Shown here one piece after another: positions 1 to 61,660 of a stretch of 64,000 nt of DNA. Source of the DNA: Lycocorax pyrrhopterus obiensis. Its lineage: Eukaryota > Chordata > Aves > Passeriformes > Paradisaeidae. The number at the start of each line of letters is the position of its first letter. Within the stretch, counting starts at the first letter, position 1. A program made the translations under genes and the position numbers. A model generated the notes under the pieces. The model did no database searches. It saw only the letters and a program-made list of their open reading frames with translations, and was not told where the DNA came from. The DNA is taken from positions 46,886,975 to 46,950,974 of the forward strand of contig JACSVZ010000007.1 of assembly GCA_014706295.1 (NCBI GenBank). The letters run 5' to 3'.

Positions 1-47431
<47,431 letters not shown>

Positions 47432-50400
47432 TTAAAAAGTCATTTTGTATCAGAGATTCCACAGTAGCTGTAAAATTATCTTAATATAGTACAGACCAAC
47501 ATCTTTCTTGAATTAAACCTTCAAAAGCCTTCTACATTTAAATTAATTGCAAAATAGTCAATAACCCTCTGTTCCAAAAGTGTTTACTAAATTAGGTCAG
47601 ATTTTCAGGCACTAAGAGAAATACCTTTTTTCCTTTCTTTCTATTTCTTAAAACTTAAAAACACAAGCGAAGGAAAACAGAAGTTAGTGTTGAACTATCT
47701 ACACATCAATCACCAATGGAGAGATGTGGGCATCTCCAGAAGTTCATTATTCCACACAGTATTTGACATACTTCTTATGGCAGGACAGCTTCCTGGAGCT
47801 GTCTCTCTGCTGATTGTACAGCAACCCAAAGCATAACTAGCTTAGACTAGTGGCAATGACTACACTTCAGATGACCAAACTGAAGAGCCATGAAGATTAT
47901 CTTAAATGTCTTAATTTTAATATAGAAAAATTGGGAATAGCTGGTTTTGAATAATTATTAACTTTCCGCATTTCCTAATATTGTACAGAATTTTCTTATA
48001 GCTTGTATTTCAGTCTTTCAGAGTGCATTGGAGGATCATCAGAACTGTTTTGCCAAATCTGGGACCAAGACAGAAAACATGCTAGTCAGCAAGATATTTC
48101 CTCATTTTGTTTATGCCAGCAAGCTGCAAGGGAGGACATGAGGTCTGAGCATTCAGATTTCATAATACAGAAAAAGAGGAATATATTCTAACAGAAACCC
48201 AAACAAACTACCTGATTAAATTCCACACATACTAGATATAGCAGTCCAGAATGATGTAGAAATACCACATATAAGTCAGGAAGACATAATTTCCAAAGCT
48301 GGCTGTTTAATTTGGCTAAAAAATTTCCTAGCCTAATGAATCCCAGGGTAACGAGTGATCTTGAGAAACTGGTGGACAGAACCACTAACAACACACAGGA
48401 AATATATTTATCTTCTCAAAATCACTTGGAAAGGAGAAAGGCTGAGCACTTTGCAAAGGTAAGATGATCTTACACCTGAACACAGGTTTTGATAAAGTTC
48501 AAAGGGTGGAGACAAGGGAAGTCTATAAATATAGACAAAACAGCAAGGTTAAAGCTAACCAGGAAATTACCAGAAAAAATATCTAATTCAGAAGATGTAT
48601 ACATTTTCTATATACAGAAAGAGCAAGAGAAAACCACATTAGAAGATTCTTAGTATTTTATGAAGTTTCACTACAGTACACAATACACTTCTATATTTTT
48701 TCTGTTTTAAAATACCAATTCAGCTGGTTGATACTGCTTGACAAATTCCACATGCACAACTCTGAGCAGAACTTCTAACTTCAAAGTTGAAAAGGTAAAA
48801 AGCCTCTGAACCTTTCCTTTTTTCTTTGGGAATTTCTGCTCTTTGCTACTGCCCGTTATCCTCAGCACCAGAATAAAGTAACCAACATTTCCTCACTTTG
48901 GTTGACTTCACTTCCAGAGTCGTTTCTCTGGGTCTTCCCTTCTTGATTATTGACAGAGCAACTTTACAATTAAAAAACATTGCAGAAAGGAGCTGGCAGG
49001 CAAAACTTACCACATTTCAATTCAGTTCTGCCACCTAATCCTGACTAACACCTGCACATCTCCCAGAGCACACAAAGGCAGATGGTGTACTCACAGGAAA
49101 AGGGAGAAGCATCTGGAGGGAGAGAAGATGCATGCTGCATCCAAAATGATCTAATTTTTAGAATGGCACCACAGAAAGGAAGCGATTAGACCAAATGGAC
49201 AATAAAGAAATTTGAAAAAGGAAGTGAGAAGAACAAGCAAGAAAAAAGAGACAGAAACTAAGAGGAAAATAGAAAAAACACAGCAGTCTCACGTCTGATT
49301 CATCACCTCTTCAATCCTGTCCTTTACTGTGCTAACAGTGCATTGCGCATTTTTAGACAAGCAAAAACCACCCCACGACTACACCAAAACACTCAGGCAC
49401 CGCCCTGGACACACATACAGGCAAAAGCACCCCCACATCACACCTTACAAAACAACTTTCAGCAACCAAAAATTAGCTTTGTATGTTTTAAACTAAAGAC
49501 CAGAGTCTGTAGAGAAACACAATGCAACAGAGATGGAAGGGACAACAGTAAAGGCACTACCATGGGAAAGGAGAACATTGTCCTTAGCCCAAGTGTAGTG
49601 ACTAATTTCATTCAAAGAATATTTGGTAGATATAGAGAAGGTTTTCTCTATTTCTAATTAATTAATGGCAAATAATAACCAATAGAAATATCACAGTATT
49701 AGTTCTTTCTACATCACAATACAGAATACTGGCTCAAACAACTGAGCTCAATTTCTGCCTTGGTATGGGATAATAATGCAGCAGAAATTAAGATCCAAAG
49801 CCCGTATTTTAACCACAACAGACAACACTGTAGAATCACCAATGTCCTTCCCCTATCACTTCAGTCTCTATAGTAAACTGCCAACAACTTTTCTAGACAG
49901 TCATTGAAAGAAGAAGAAAATATTTGTACAATAAATATTTTAAGACAGCAAGCTTTTTTAAAAAATGCAAATATGGTGAGTTTTCAAGGAAACTGATTAG
50001 CAAAGCTGTCAGCAGCAGCTGAAGAAACACCTATCTGAAAATACCTTTCCGCATCTTTTCTTAGAGACCGAGGAGTGAGGGACAGCTTAAAGTACTACCT
50101 GTAAGTATTCTATCTCACAGGCTATCAGAACAGATGAAAAAGAGAAGTATGGAAAAAGTCAAGGGACTACTTTTTCTATTACCAACACTAAACCAGTAAC
50201 TGCTACACTTATTTACATGATTTTCATATGAGCCATGAATGATAAGACAATGTTTTTCCTTAATACTCAAGTCTTGGCTATTACTAAACCAATGGAGCAC
50301 CATGCAGAATTATAGATCTGAAATTTTGGGTCCTCATCAAACATCAAGGATTAGACTCCAATTTTACGCAATATGGTGACTTTTCAGTTCTTTCATTGGA

Positions 50401-50980
50401 CTATGAGTGATCAAGCAACCCCTAAAAGCATAGCAATTAATACAAAAATATTGTATCATGATCTAACCTCTAGAGTAAAAGCATCAATACAACTCACATA
50501 CTTGGGAATGTTCATTGTCAGAACAGCCCAGAGCAAAACACTGTAAATAGCTCCCTAGTGCAGAAAGAAAAAGTTTAACTGGAATGGGTGCCCAGAAATG
50601 AGTAATGATAAACACTTGCCATACATGGACTATACAAACTCATGGGTGTGATGCAGTTAACAGGACCAAACAATGAGTTTGAGCTCGCTCTGGATACTCT
50701 GGGTAAGATCTTCAACACACCTCTACTGAGGTGTTAACACCATACAACTCTTGGGATGGTATCTGCAATACCTGCTTGCCATTCATCCATTCAGTTTCTG
50801 AGGTCGGGCAGAAAAGTATGAGTATGGCTCAGCTCTAAAGGCAGCTTTCAAATCTGTTAGTATGGGACCTGTGGGCCTAGGTACAGAGTCTCTCACAAAT
50901 ATTTTCTTGCAATTTTTTTCCTTAGGGAGAAGAAAGAGATTGCTTAGTGGCATAAGAAGCTCTGCACTCAGAAGAAGAGG

Positions 50981-51029
50981 ACTCGTGTTCCCTTTACTGC
51001 ACTTGGAGAGAACTCGTGTTCCCTTTACT
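50981..51029. repeat. 18-base direct repeat, period 31
   Basis: ACTCGTGTTCCCTTTACT is found exactly at 50981-50998 and again at 51012-51029. It looks like a local duplication in intron 1. Confidence 0.9.
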
Positions 51030-54000
51030 ATCCTGGTAATGAGAGCTGGTATGACCTATCCAGCTTAGACTGTTGAAACTGTGCTTGCATCTAGCCCACA
51101 CAGCTAGACTGTAAACTGGTGCTTGATTTCTTTCCTCTTCCTTGAAGGATGACTAAGCTGATGAATGAGATATTGCAGCTTGTCCAAAAAAGGAAACAGA
51201 TATTCCTAATGAGACAAGATCTTCAGGCCTTCTTGTTTGCCTCTAGCTTTTCTGACCTGGGCTTTTCAACAACAGACATTAGATCTAATGTAGTGTCTCT
51301 GAAGAAGTAGATATGTAAGAACATGTCCAAAAGGCAAACATGATCATGAAAAAAAGCGGGTATTAAGCTAATAAACTGCTAAGTCAAATTAATTTTTAAA
51401 TTGGCTCTAGAACTTGGTACTTCTCAGAAGAGTTCAGAAATAGAAAATTCAAAAAACTTGCCTGTCACTATTGCAACAAACCAAATAGCTGGACTTGCAG
51501 TGAACTGAGATTTCCACTGATATGTCTGAATGACAGGTCTTTTCCTAGCCAGATATTCAAATTGGGCTGAAATGCAGTAGTAGAGTTTTAACAGTATACT
51601 GAAAAGGGGTATGTTTCTCACTTTAGTACATTCACGCTCCTCTTTTTAATGCATACAGAAAAGGTTCTTTCTCCCTTTTAGAGCAATAGGTAAGCATTTC
51701 CCAACATTTTGACCAGATCCATGCACTATACAAGACCAGTGTTAGATTATTATATTAAATACTAATGGCAGCCAATGAAACAAAATATAAAACCTGCCCA
51801 TGTTGTATCTGCGTGGAATGAGACTAGAGACATGGACAAGACCCTCCAATTTGTGTGAGCTTTGTAGTGGCAGGGGATCCTGAAGGAGAATAGTCAATAA
51901 TAAACTACTTGATAATAAAAGAAATTAAGACTTTTTTTTTCCTCTTTACTTGGTTTGTGCTGAGCATTAGCAGGCATTGATTAATACAGACAAGCTGCAG
52001 ACAAGGATACAGTATTAAAGATGATGTTTCCTTAGCAACAATATTGGATGAAAATCCAAGAATATATTCATGTGACTACTCCTGAGCTTCATAAAACTAG
52101 GGCACCAGTAAAAATGCACAAAAGAATACTGCAGTAAAATAACAGCATCTCAGACATCTATTAATTAAGAGTTAATTTCGAGTGTGAAATTGTTTCTATG
52201 CTTAAATAAAGCAAAATATTTTCATGGTATGTTTACAGATATTTTACATACAGTTGAGAATATTTTCTTATTTGCTGTCATTTATCCATGTTTCCCAGAC
52301 AGAATAACAGGGGAAGGTACAAACCGTTCCTGTCATACTATTTAAGATCTTAAAGCAGAAAGAGCTGTAATCAGCAAACACCTCTCATGAAAGTTTTAAC
52401 AGATCAAGTCAGAGCACACTTACTTGCCATAGACAAAACAAGGCAGTACTCATAATGGAGCATCAGCACTGGCACTCCATATAGTTATTACCCCAGCACC
52501 AATAATGTCAAATATGGCTTTCTGAAGATTCCTTAAATTGCACAAGCATCCAATTTCAAAGTAAGAGAGTCTGAAGTGGAGACAGGGATGGCGAACTCAG
52601 ACTGTACATTGGTTATTCCCAGCTGCAGTTTATCTCATTACCATTCCATATTTTCTCCTCTTGGATCTGAATGTTTTTTGATTAACAAGAAACATATATA
52701 AACAACCCAGAGAATCCTAAAGAATTCTAAAGACTGCTTTGGGCTTCTATTTGTTCCTGAACTCCACAGAAGGGGCAAAAAAAAGAAACCAGATGTACTT
52801 CAGAGAAGGAAAGAGTTAGAGTGTGAGTAAAGCAACATTGATGCAAAGTTCCCAACTCACTGAATATGAGAGCTGAGTAAAAGGATTCTGGGAACTATAT
52901 GCCTCTTTATGAAGATGTCCATTTTTGTCTCGCATTCTCATATCCTCCACTGCTGAGGAAGGGACTGGCTTTAGCTTTCTAGTAAGTTATCATCGCTAGA
53001 AAACTGATTAAAAATAAAGATATTCCCCTTCTTTTCAAATATGAATGATTTTGCCAGTGCCAGTAGGAAAACTCATGGTTTGACTGAGTGGGGTTGCCGG
53101 ATTTTTACAAATTCTATGTGATCTTGACAATTTAATCACCAGGTTTTCACAATCTGAGGAAAAAACTTCTTTTCTAATATGCCCCTCGAAAAAGTAGACA
53201 GCAAAATTACTTACATGTCCCTAGCTAAAAAATCTTCTCACATGAAAGCTAGAAATATCTACTCCAGAATCATTTGGAGACAAATTTGCTAAGATAATGT
53301 CCTGTTATTCTTTATTAGCTATTCATATTAAAGAATTGGTGGTACAATAATGTGACATACTAGAGCCAGAAGGTAAGTAAGAATCCCACCTAAAAAAATA
53401 TTCTGCTTCCTCCTTTCCTCACAAGAAAATGAACAGACTTAAGACCAATTATTTAAACCATTATTACATATAAAGTCTCAAATATGACTCCCCTAGAACT
53501 AGCAACAAGAAAAAAAAAATAGAGAGGGAAAAAAAGGGAAAAAGGAAACCAGAAGTGCAAGATCTGTGGAGAGAAGACACGGTGCAATCAGCTGTCAGTA
53601 ACTTAGGAGGGGGGCAGTGCAGGTGCTCAGCTCCTTTAGGTCACTAGATTTGATGACACAAAAGAGATCCCTTAACAAATCAGGAAGTACTAGTAAATTA
53701 TTTGGTTAGGATTTGTGAGTCACAAAGTTAGAAAGCACTCCTTCACTCCTGAACACGTGTGGTGAAAACCATACAAACCTACAAAATGATCACAGATTAA
53801 AAAACCAACACCATTTAAAATTAAAGTGGAAACACTGATTTCCCATTCTAGACAGTTTATAAGCTAAGAAACTACTTTACTAAAGATTATCATGCTGTAG
53901 CCACTTAATTAAATATGGCTATAAAATACGAAAAGAATTAATTTCAAATAAACTTTGTAATGAAATACAGTTTAGACAGTGAAACCAAATGGCAAAAGTT

Positions 54001-55317
54001 CTTACCACATCTAAAGTTACTCATTTTTCAGTGCACAAAGACTCATTCCATTGCTGAATTAGAAACCTACAGAATAAATTATCTAAGGTCAAAGAAGCAT
54101 TTACTCCAAATTTTTTAGCCAAGACCATTTCAAAAGTTTCTTTTCAAAGAAAGGTTATTTTGGATGCTTCTGACCATATAAGTTAACTAAATTAACTTGA
54201 TGTACAAAATTTTCTTGTTTCTAAATCTTTCACTACTACTAAAACCCTTTGAACAACCCTTTACCCAGCCATCATGATTTGCTTCTTCTCTATGAGATTT
54301 ACAACAGTTTTTAACCACTGATCTTCCATCTAATATTTTTTAAATATATACTAGATCTTCTAGTATTGCATAGAAAAAAAAAATCAGAGAATGTACAATT
54401 TTCTTTCATATTTCTGAACAAGAATATTAAACAGCAATTCAGTCTTTTCTCCTGTGGGACATACTAATGAAAATCTCTGAATGTGCAAGCACTTCTCATC
54501 TGAATATTTGAGTGGAGTCACGGAATAATTAGTGACAATTTTTGAAAGGTTCTTCTTTTATATAGAAAGGATATCCTGATAAAATTAGCAGTTGGCTTAA
54601 AGTAAGGAATGGTGGGAAGAAGGCAGTGGCAGAACTGCTACTGAAAAAAGCTGAGATAAGCACAACATTCATTCTGTGCTTCAATTGACTGTATTTCATT
54701 ACCAACCAAAGAAGGTTTAGAGTAGAGGAGAACACTATCTTGCCAGCCCTCGAGACTGCAGATACACTAGATTTCTTCAGGAGTTCTTGAGAATATCAGG
54801 CCTACAGGTGTTCTGCAGGTATTCAACAGAGATGTTTTCCTACAGAAAAAAAGTCAAGGATATCTGTAACACTTGTCTCAAATTTACCATCCCAGAATCT
54901 AACTTTGCACCCAGAAAAGTGAAAAGAACCATGATACCACTTAAAGTTGGGACGACTTCTGAACTCTTGTTTAGAAAAAAACTATAAAAACGAGATAAAG
55001 GCCACAAAAGTATTTACACTGAAGACCATCTCCTAAAACAAACAAAATCCCCACATGTACTAGAACTATAAATAAAACAGGAAAGAAGTATAGGAAAACT
55101 AGAGAATATGGAAGGGACTCAGAGGTCAATGTGTAGTTGGCAGGTAATGAAAGATGTCGCCCATGTGGGCTCACAAACTTAACTACTGAAAACCAATCAA
55201 AAGGAGAAGATGGATAAAGAGCATTCATTAATAACACTTTCAAGAAAATACAAATCTTCTGCTTAAAATTTATGTTTATCTCAAGAATACTGATCCAGTT
55301 GACTAATCCCAATGAGA

Positions 55318-55340
55318 AATGTAATGTAATGTAATGTAAT
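55318..55340. repeat. AATGT microsatellite
   Basis: Four full AATGT units plus AAT. Pentanucleotide repeat, uninterrupted. Confidence 0.95.
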
Positions 55341-56767
55341 ATTAATTCTCATAAGCACATGCTGTAACCTGCAGAAGATAAAATCATGATTATTTATAAA
55401 TTATTACTGAATAATATTTCAAAGGCTATTCATTTTTGTGGTATTAATTTCTACGGCAGAAGAAGCAGTAGTTGAAAAAACAGTAAGCAAAAGACGAACC
55501 TGTAACTAAAAACCACAAATACCACCTAACGTGCAACCTTGATCTAAAAAAAACGCAAACCAAACATTTACCAGTTCTTCAAATATTCCTGTTATTTCCC
55601 CAGTACTCCGAAAGGCTATTTCACTTAAAATGTCACACTCGCCACAATAAATCTTCAGGCAATTTCCAAATGCTGTCAGATGCCTTGTCTTGATCTAAGA
55701 TAAAGCATCTTTCACCTTGCTTGCTCTTGTAGAGAGACTATAAGGAGGGGACAGGAATTAGCATAGTTCTAAAAGTAAGGAAAAGGTTTATACTGTTGTC
55801 AGCTAACCAAAACACAGAATTAACCCACTCATTCTGCATGCAAACTATCTTGATAAAATGGAGACATTTAACTACCATGACTAAAATGCATAATTGTTTC
55901 AAAGTGATTTTTACATTTAAATACATTTTGGGGTTTTTTCCCCCAATGGCATGTATATATAATATTTGCATGCACTTATATCACAGTCTGACATTTTCAG
56001 GAGCTTTGTTCTTGAAATAAGTTACTCCGTGGTTCAGAAAATTGAAGGGTCACTGTTATTTTTAAAATATCCAGCTAGATTTAGCCACAAGAAATGTCCC
56101 ACATAAATAGAAAGAATCAAAGCAGTAAAACACTCTTTTAGAACGTTGTTATAAAACTATGTTATATCTACAAATTTCATTCTCAGTTGAGGTAAAGTAA
56201 AAAATACATTAAGTAATCCGGAGTGAAATGTATGAGCTAGAAGTGAGAACACAACGATTTTAATGTAACTATGAGCAATTTATAAACATCATTTTCAGCT
56301 TGGACACATTTTCTTTATTATTAGGAATGGTCCTTTGCCTCAGTTTTGTTTCATTTCTTTCAGTTGAATTCTTCACCTTAATCAAGCATTTTATTTACAT
56401 GCAATTTTATGCCAAATATCTTATCAACATACTTCATATGAAGCCAAAGGAGGTTTAGGGTGTAATACTTCTTATAGTCAACACAGTGTAAAAGGCAAAT
56501 GAAAACTTTCCCTAAATGCAATCTGTCACCAATCTGGCTAAACCATCAGTGGAAGTATTACTGCAGGTACCTCTAAAGTCGATCATTTTGTTCAAACTGA
56601 CATTACTCTCTCCAGTTATGCCACTCACTCTCTGGATACATTTCTCTCTGTTCTTGAATTCAAATCCCCAAAAAAGGAGCCCCTAAAAGTATTTATCAAT
56701 GATGACCTCATGAATATTTGAGCAATTAGAAGTTGGACATTGCTGTTAGACTAGAAGGTTTGGTTTT

Positions 56768-56788
56768 GGGATGGGGGTTGGGGGGGGG
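56768..56788 (+). repeat. G-rich tract, quadruplex-like
   Basis: Runs of G3, G5 and G9 separated by AT and TT on the plus strand, the non-transcribed sense for EML5's antisense. The G9 run can supply two G-tracts. Confidence 0.75.
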
Positions 56789-59700
56789 ATTGGATTTTTT
56801 CAGGTTTTTTGCTAAAATGATTTGTGCTTCTAAAGCAAAAGAATCAGACTGACCTTTGCATACAGATAGGAGTCCTGATCCATCCTGTCTGCAGCCCAAA
56901 GCAATAGGCACTACAAAGGAACTCCTTTGAAAAAGCTTGGAAGACCAAGCAGTGAAATTAAATTAGAAACCTATGAAAAATGGTTGGAAGGATTGTTCAC
57001 TGTATTTTCTGAACTAATATCTGAATACCCAGGGCTTTCATAGAAGAATAAGCATCAGGCACCATTTTACAGAACTTACTCAAAACAAAAGGAGTCCACC
57101 AAGAAGCCTCTCAACAGTGATGAGGATTCCTAGTTAAAGGAAAGTCTTTTGCAACTAGGCTGAAGACAGCTACTCTGAAGAAAAGATATAATATTTCTTT
57201 GGAGATTTAATAATGCAGGTATCCTCTAGCAGCTAGGTAAAGTAACAAGAAAAACTGCTTTTCTAACAGAAGTGGTCGCACAAAGACATCTTGCTTCAAA
57301 TGCAGAGTAGTAGTGGTGTTATCAGATGATGCACACACTGGAATTCTTTGTGGTTTCTATCTTCTGCAATATAAAACTGATAGGTATCGTAAGCCTGGCT
57401 TAAAAATTCAATCATACCTTTTGCTACCAAGAGTTAAGGCAATCTTGGCTGATTCTGACCTTTTTTGTGCAAATCAAGCACTGCATTTTCAAAGTCTATT
57501 ACTATGGTAATAGCTACAACAGCAATGCAAATAACGATCCTGGGTATTTCTTGTACAAATGGAAGATGTTCGTAGCCACTGGAGCAATCAGAGCAATCTG
57601 TGCCCTAATGGAAATGATTTGTATGTATCTGTAACATTCTGTAAGGTGCTTCACTGTTGCACCAGGGGAAATTCATACTACACCAGATGACACACCAGAA
57701 TCTCATTGGGCAGAAAATCTTCACTACATGTTTGAAGAGAACATTCAACACCATCTAGGTTAAACATTCAACCAAATTACTAGGATGGTTATGGGAGCTT
57801 TCACACTCTGCTACCTAAGTTCAAGGAATATTACACCTTTATTTTTCTTTTCAAGGTATTTCAAGTGCTCAGTAGCTTTGCTTACCATGTGAACGCAGCA
57901 AAACCAATCGTTCATTTCAAGCCAAACAAATATATTGTGAATAAACGAATTTCCTTGATCATACTATAACAGCATTACAATTTAGGTGTATCTTAACAAA
58001 TCTAAATTTTAACGTGAGCATATGACTCATCTTTATCAGTATAGATTAGACATCTTTGCCACTTTTATGAATAATAAATTATTTTTCCTTTAAAGTCCTT
58101 GATGCTAAACAAAAGTGCTGTCCTAAATCACAAATACAATTCTGTAAGTTGTATAATAATACTTTGAAAAACTAGATAAACTACATCTTGAAGCACAAAA
58201 AAACCCCTTGAGATATTATAAAAGGTAAGGCTAAATTCTACAGATTTTTTAGCTTAATGTCAGTGTCGGTTTAAACTTCCAAAACCCCAAAATGTAGATG
58301 ACATAAAACTAGAAACATCTTTTTGTAATTATTTCAGGTTCTGTTTCAAGCACACATCTTTTTTAAAAAGCCTACAATGTTTGTGTTATTAATTACAGTA
58401 AAATCTAAACTAATTTCTTGATATGTCATACAGAACACGTACCCTACGGTTTTCAATCTAGAACAATTAGAGGGGGATAAAAAAAATCAACAATTCAATT
58501 TTATTGAAACATGCTAAGTTACTGCCCATCACTATCATAATAACACTGCAAACGCAATAAGGTAACCCCATAATGCTGTTAAAAAATCGACAAGGAACAT
58601 AATTACTTTCCTCCCTATATCAAGAGAATGACCAACAAATTGAAAAACTGAAAACACAGGTAAACAGAAACAACTTCTTTGACTGCAATTTGTAAAAACT
58701 AAAAGATTAGGGCAGACCTGAAAATTTCTGCAGAAATACTTCAAAATTTTTAAGAATCAAACATTTTTAAGCCTTTGGTTACATTTCCTGTTCTTCTCAG
58801 ACATTGTCCTAGAGCCTCATGTTGTTGCAATAGCTCTGAGAAAAAGACCCAAGTACCAAATCAAGAACAGCATTTTCTACAGCACCAAGATGTTTTCCCA
58901 TTTAAGTACTGACCCGACCTGACCCTGCCTGTGAGCCCTGACAGAATCAGATCAGAAGGTGATGTGACTGCTGGCTATGAAAAGCACAATGCATGAAGGC
59001 AAGCTCCTAAGCCCGTAGCTCCTTGCTGTGTTGATCTACTGTAATCAACTTCTAGTATGTTTTAAATGTTCAGTTCTGGTTGGATATTTTTGGTATTTCT
59101 ATTCATGTAGTTTTAATTAGGAAAAATAAAGTTTTCAATGGTATGCAGGTGTATTAAACAACAGGCTCATTTTAGTATCACTTCAAACTGAATCCAGGAA
59201 ATACTTTATTCTGTATTCCTACAATATTTTCATTTTATCAAACAAAATCCAAGAATTTTTTTTTTTTAAGATGACATACAAAACTCTCGGTAAAAGAAAA
59301 ATTGTAATGAAGATTCAACAATAAATCCCTCAAAAAACATCTTTCAGACAGCATAACATCTTCCAGAACAGGTCTAGGACTACCCAGAAAACTTGGTTTT
59401 TCTCAGGGAGAAGGCACATCACTGTCTTTCATCTCTCCCCCGATCTGTTTAAGATACGAACCCAAATCTTCCCTTCAGACTTTTACACATTTGACAATTT
59501 GAGACCACTTAGCATGAAAAGCTGGGAAGAGCTTAACTGGAACTTTGTCCTTGTGAACCACGGCATAAAATGGTCAGCAGGGTAATTATCTCACTCCTTG
59601 CCCTAGAAATTGCTTCTGCTGTAAGAAATGCCATTTTGACTGATAGACAAAAGATACTGAAGCTAGAGCCTTATAGGAGGACTGCTTAGTTTAATTATGA

Positions 59701-60461
59701 TATAATTTAGGTTCTATTTAAGTCATGACTTCCTTCAAGGAGTGAAATAAACTGAGTATGCTCAAGAAGATCATCTGGAGACAATAAAGTGAGTCGATTT
59801 ATCTTTAGTATAAACGAAAGAACCATGACACCATATAAGCCCAAAGAATAAGCTAAGGAGAAGACTGGATTTTTCAGCTGGAAATAAAAACTTTCTGGGG
59901 AAAAAGAGAAATCAATTCCTCTAAAGATCATATTCAGAAAAGAAAAATGCCTTAATGGCTTATTAACAAAATACAATAGCTTGGTGAATTAACCTGCTCA
60001 AGTGATTTGGGTGGCTGTAATCAACCTCTCAGAACGGTACACATTACATGACTTCAGCATTACGTTGCTTTCATTCTTTGAAGAAAGAACATGGTTTCCT
60101 CATCAAGTGCAAATGGAGAAAGAACCCCAGGTGCCGTGTTTGAGCAGGAACCCACCAGCACACGCCCCAAAGCCCGTTCTTTGTTACAGAAAATGAACTA
60201 TTAAAGGTATTTCATTTCACAGTAAACATTCTATTGTGTATCAAAACCCCACAATCTATTGTTAATGTCTAATTTTCTTCATGAAAAAATAATTTGAGAA
60301 ATTATTTCCTTAACTAGATTTCCATTAAATTATTTTTATTTGAATTTGTGTGTGGGAAGAAGGTAATAAATAATGTTTGTAGTCAAAACACTGAAGCTTT
60401 CAAACGGAACCTCCAGTTCTGGAAACTCCCACTGTCCTGCATAGGCCTACAGCTTTTATTT

Positions 60462-60776
60462 TTGGTTGGAAAGCCACTGGACTTGTCACTGGGCACCCCT
60501 GAAAAGAGCCTGGATCCATCTTCTTTACACTTTCCCTTCAGCTATTTATATGCATTGATCAGATGCACTCTGAGCCTTCTCTTCTCTGGGCTAAATGGTC
60601 ACAGCTCTCTCAGCCTTTCCTCGGGAGAGATGGTCCAGATTCTTAATCATCTTTGTGGCGCTTCAATGGACTCTCTTTAGTAGATCCACATGTCTCTTGT
60701 ACTGAGGAGCCCAGAACGGCCAGTACTCCAGGTGCAGCCTCACCAGCACTGAGCCAAGGGGAAATGTTCCTACCAA
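60462..60776 (-). mobile_element. CR1 LINE fragment
   Basis: The plus strand shows the reverse complement of CR1 ORF2: GGTTGGAAAG at the left, GAGCCTTCTCTTCTCTGGGC, CTCTCAGCCTTTCCTCGGGA, ATCATCTTTGTGGCGCTTC and CAGTACTCCAGGTGCAGCCT. The element reads on the minus strand, in the EML5 sense. Both ends are lost and no CATAGAAT tail is present. Confidence 0.9.
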
Positions 60777-61644
60777 GGACTTTCTTTGGGACTTAAGAAC
60801 AAAGACTGGTTCCCTAACACCATCCCTAATAATCCAGACTGTATGCTGTATACAAACTTGTATGTTTCCTAAGTATTAGACAAGCAATATTTTGAGGTGT
60901 TTCTATGCATGATCCATTTCACATTTGAAGCATACTGTAAAATGGATTTTATTCCTGTTTTCCTCCAGTACAGTTATTAGAGGATACAAAAGGGGATGAC
61001 TGGCCTTCTTCAATGGCTATAATTATTGAAATAGTTTGGGAGATTACCTTTGTGCAAATGAATAAACAGAGTTCTCTTCTAGAAAGAAAGGTCTGGACTG
61101 TATAGAATTCAAGTGCATACAAAAAAATTCCTCACCAGAATATGCTGAAGCTTTTTTTTCCTCTGTCACATTCATAATTCAAAAGATAGAAGAGGTTGCA
61201 CACGATAATCAAGAAATTTTTCTTTATAAGGCAACCATGGTATTCATTCAGTTAAATTCCCTGAAATCCAAAATACACAAATAACCATGAAATTTCTAGT
61301 GAAATTTCATAGATCTGCTGCCAAACTAATTAATAGAATTTCACCAGACAAAGCTTCATAGCTGAACTTACTCTTTATTGCTTAATATGTGTGCTTGACT
61401 GTCATCTGCAGTTAGGTCAGAAACATACACCATTTATTCCAGACAAGAACAAGACAATAAACCTGACAGCAGATACCCCAACTTTCAACTGCTTCAACTA
61501 TTTGTTGAGGTTTTTTGAGAACCAGGATGAATCTTAAGTTGTCAGACTGCTGGTGGAACACAAAAGATGGAAACAAAATAATTTCCCTCTATGTTCTTGT
61601 GAAACATGTTTGGCTCTTTTTCTGAGAAGACATTATCCTTTTTC

Positions 61645-61660
61645 TTTTTTTTTTTTTTTT
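61645..61660. repeat. T16 homopolymer
   Basis: Sixteen T on the plus strand (A on the EML5 transcript). No adjacent retroposon body recognised. Confidence 0.9.
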
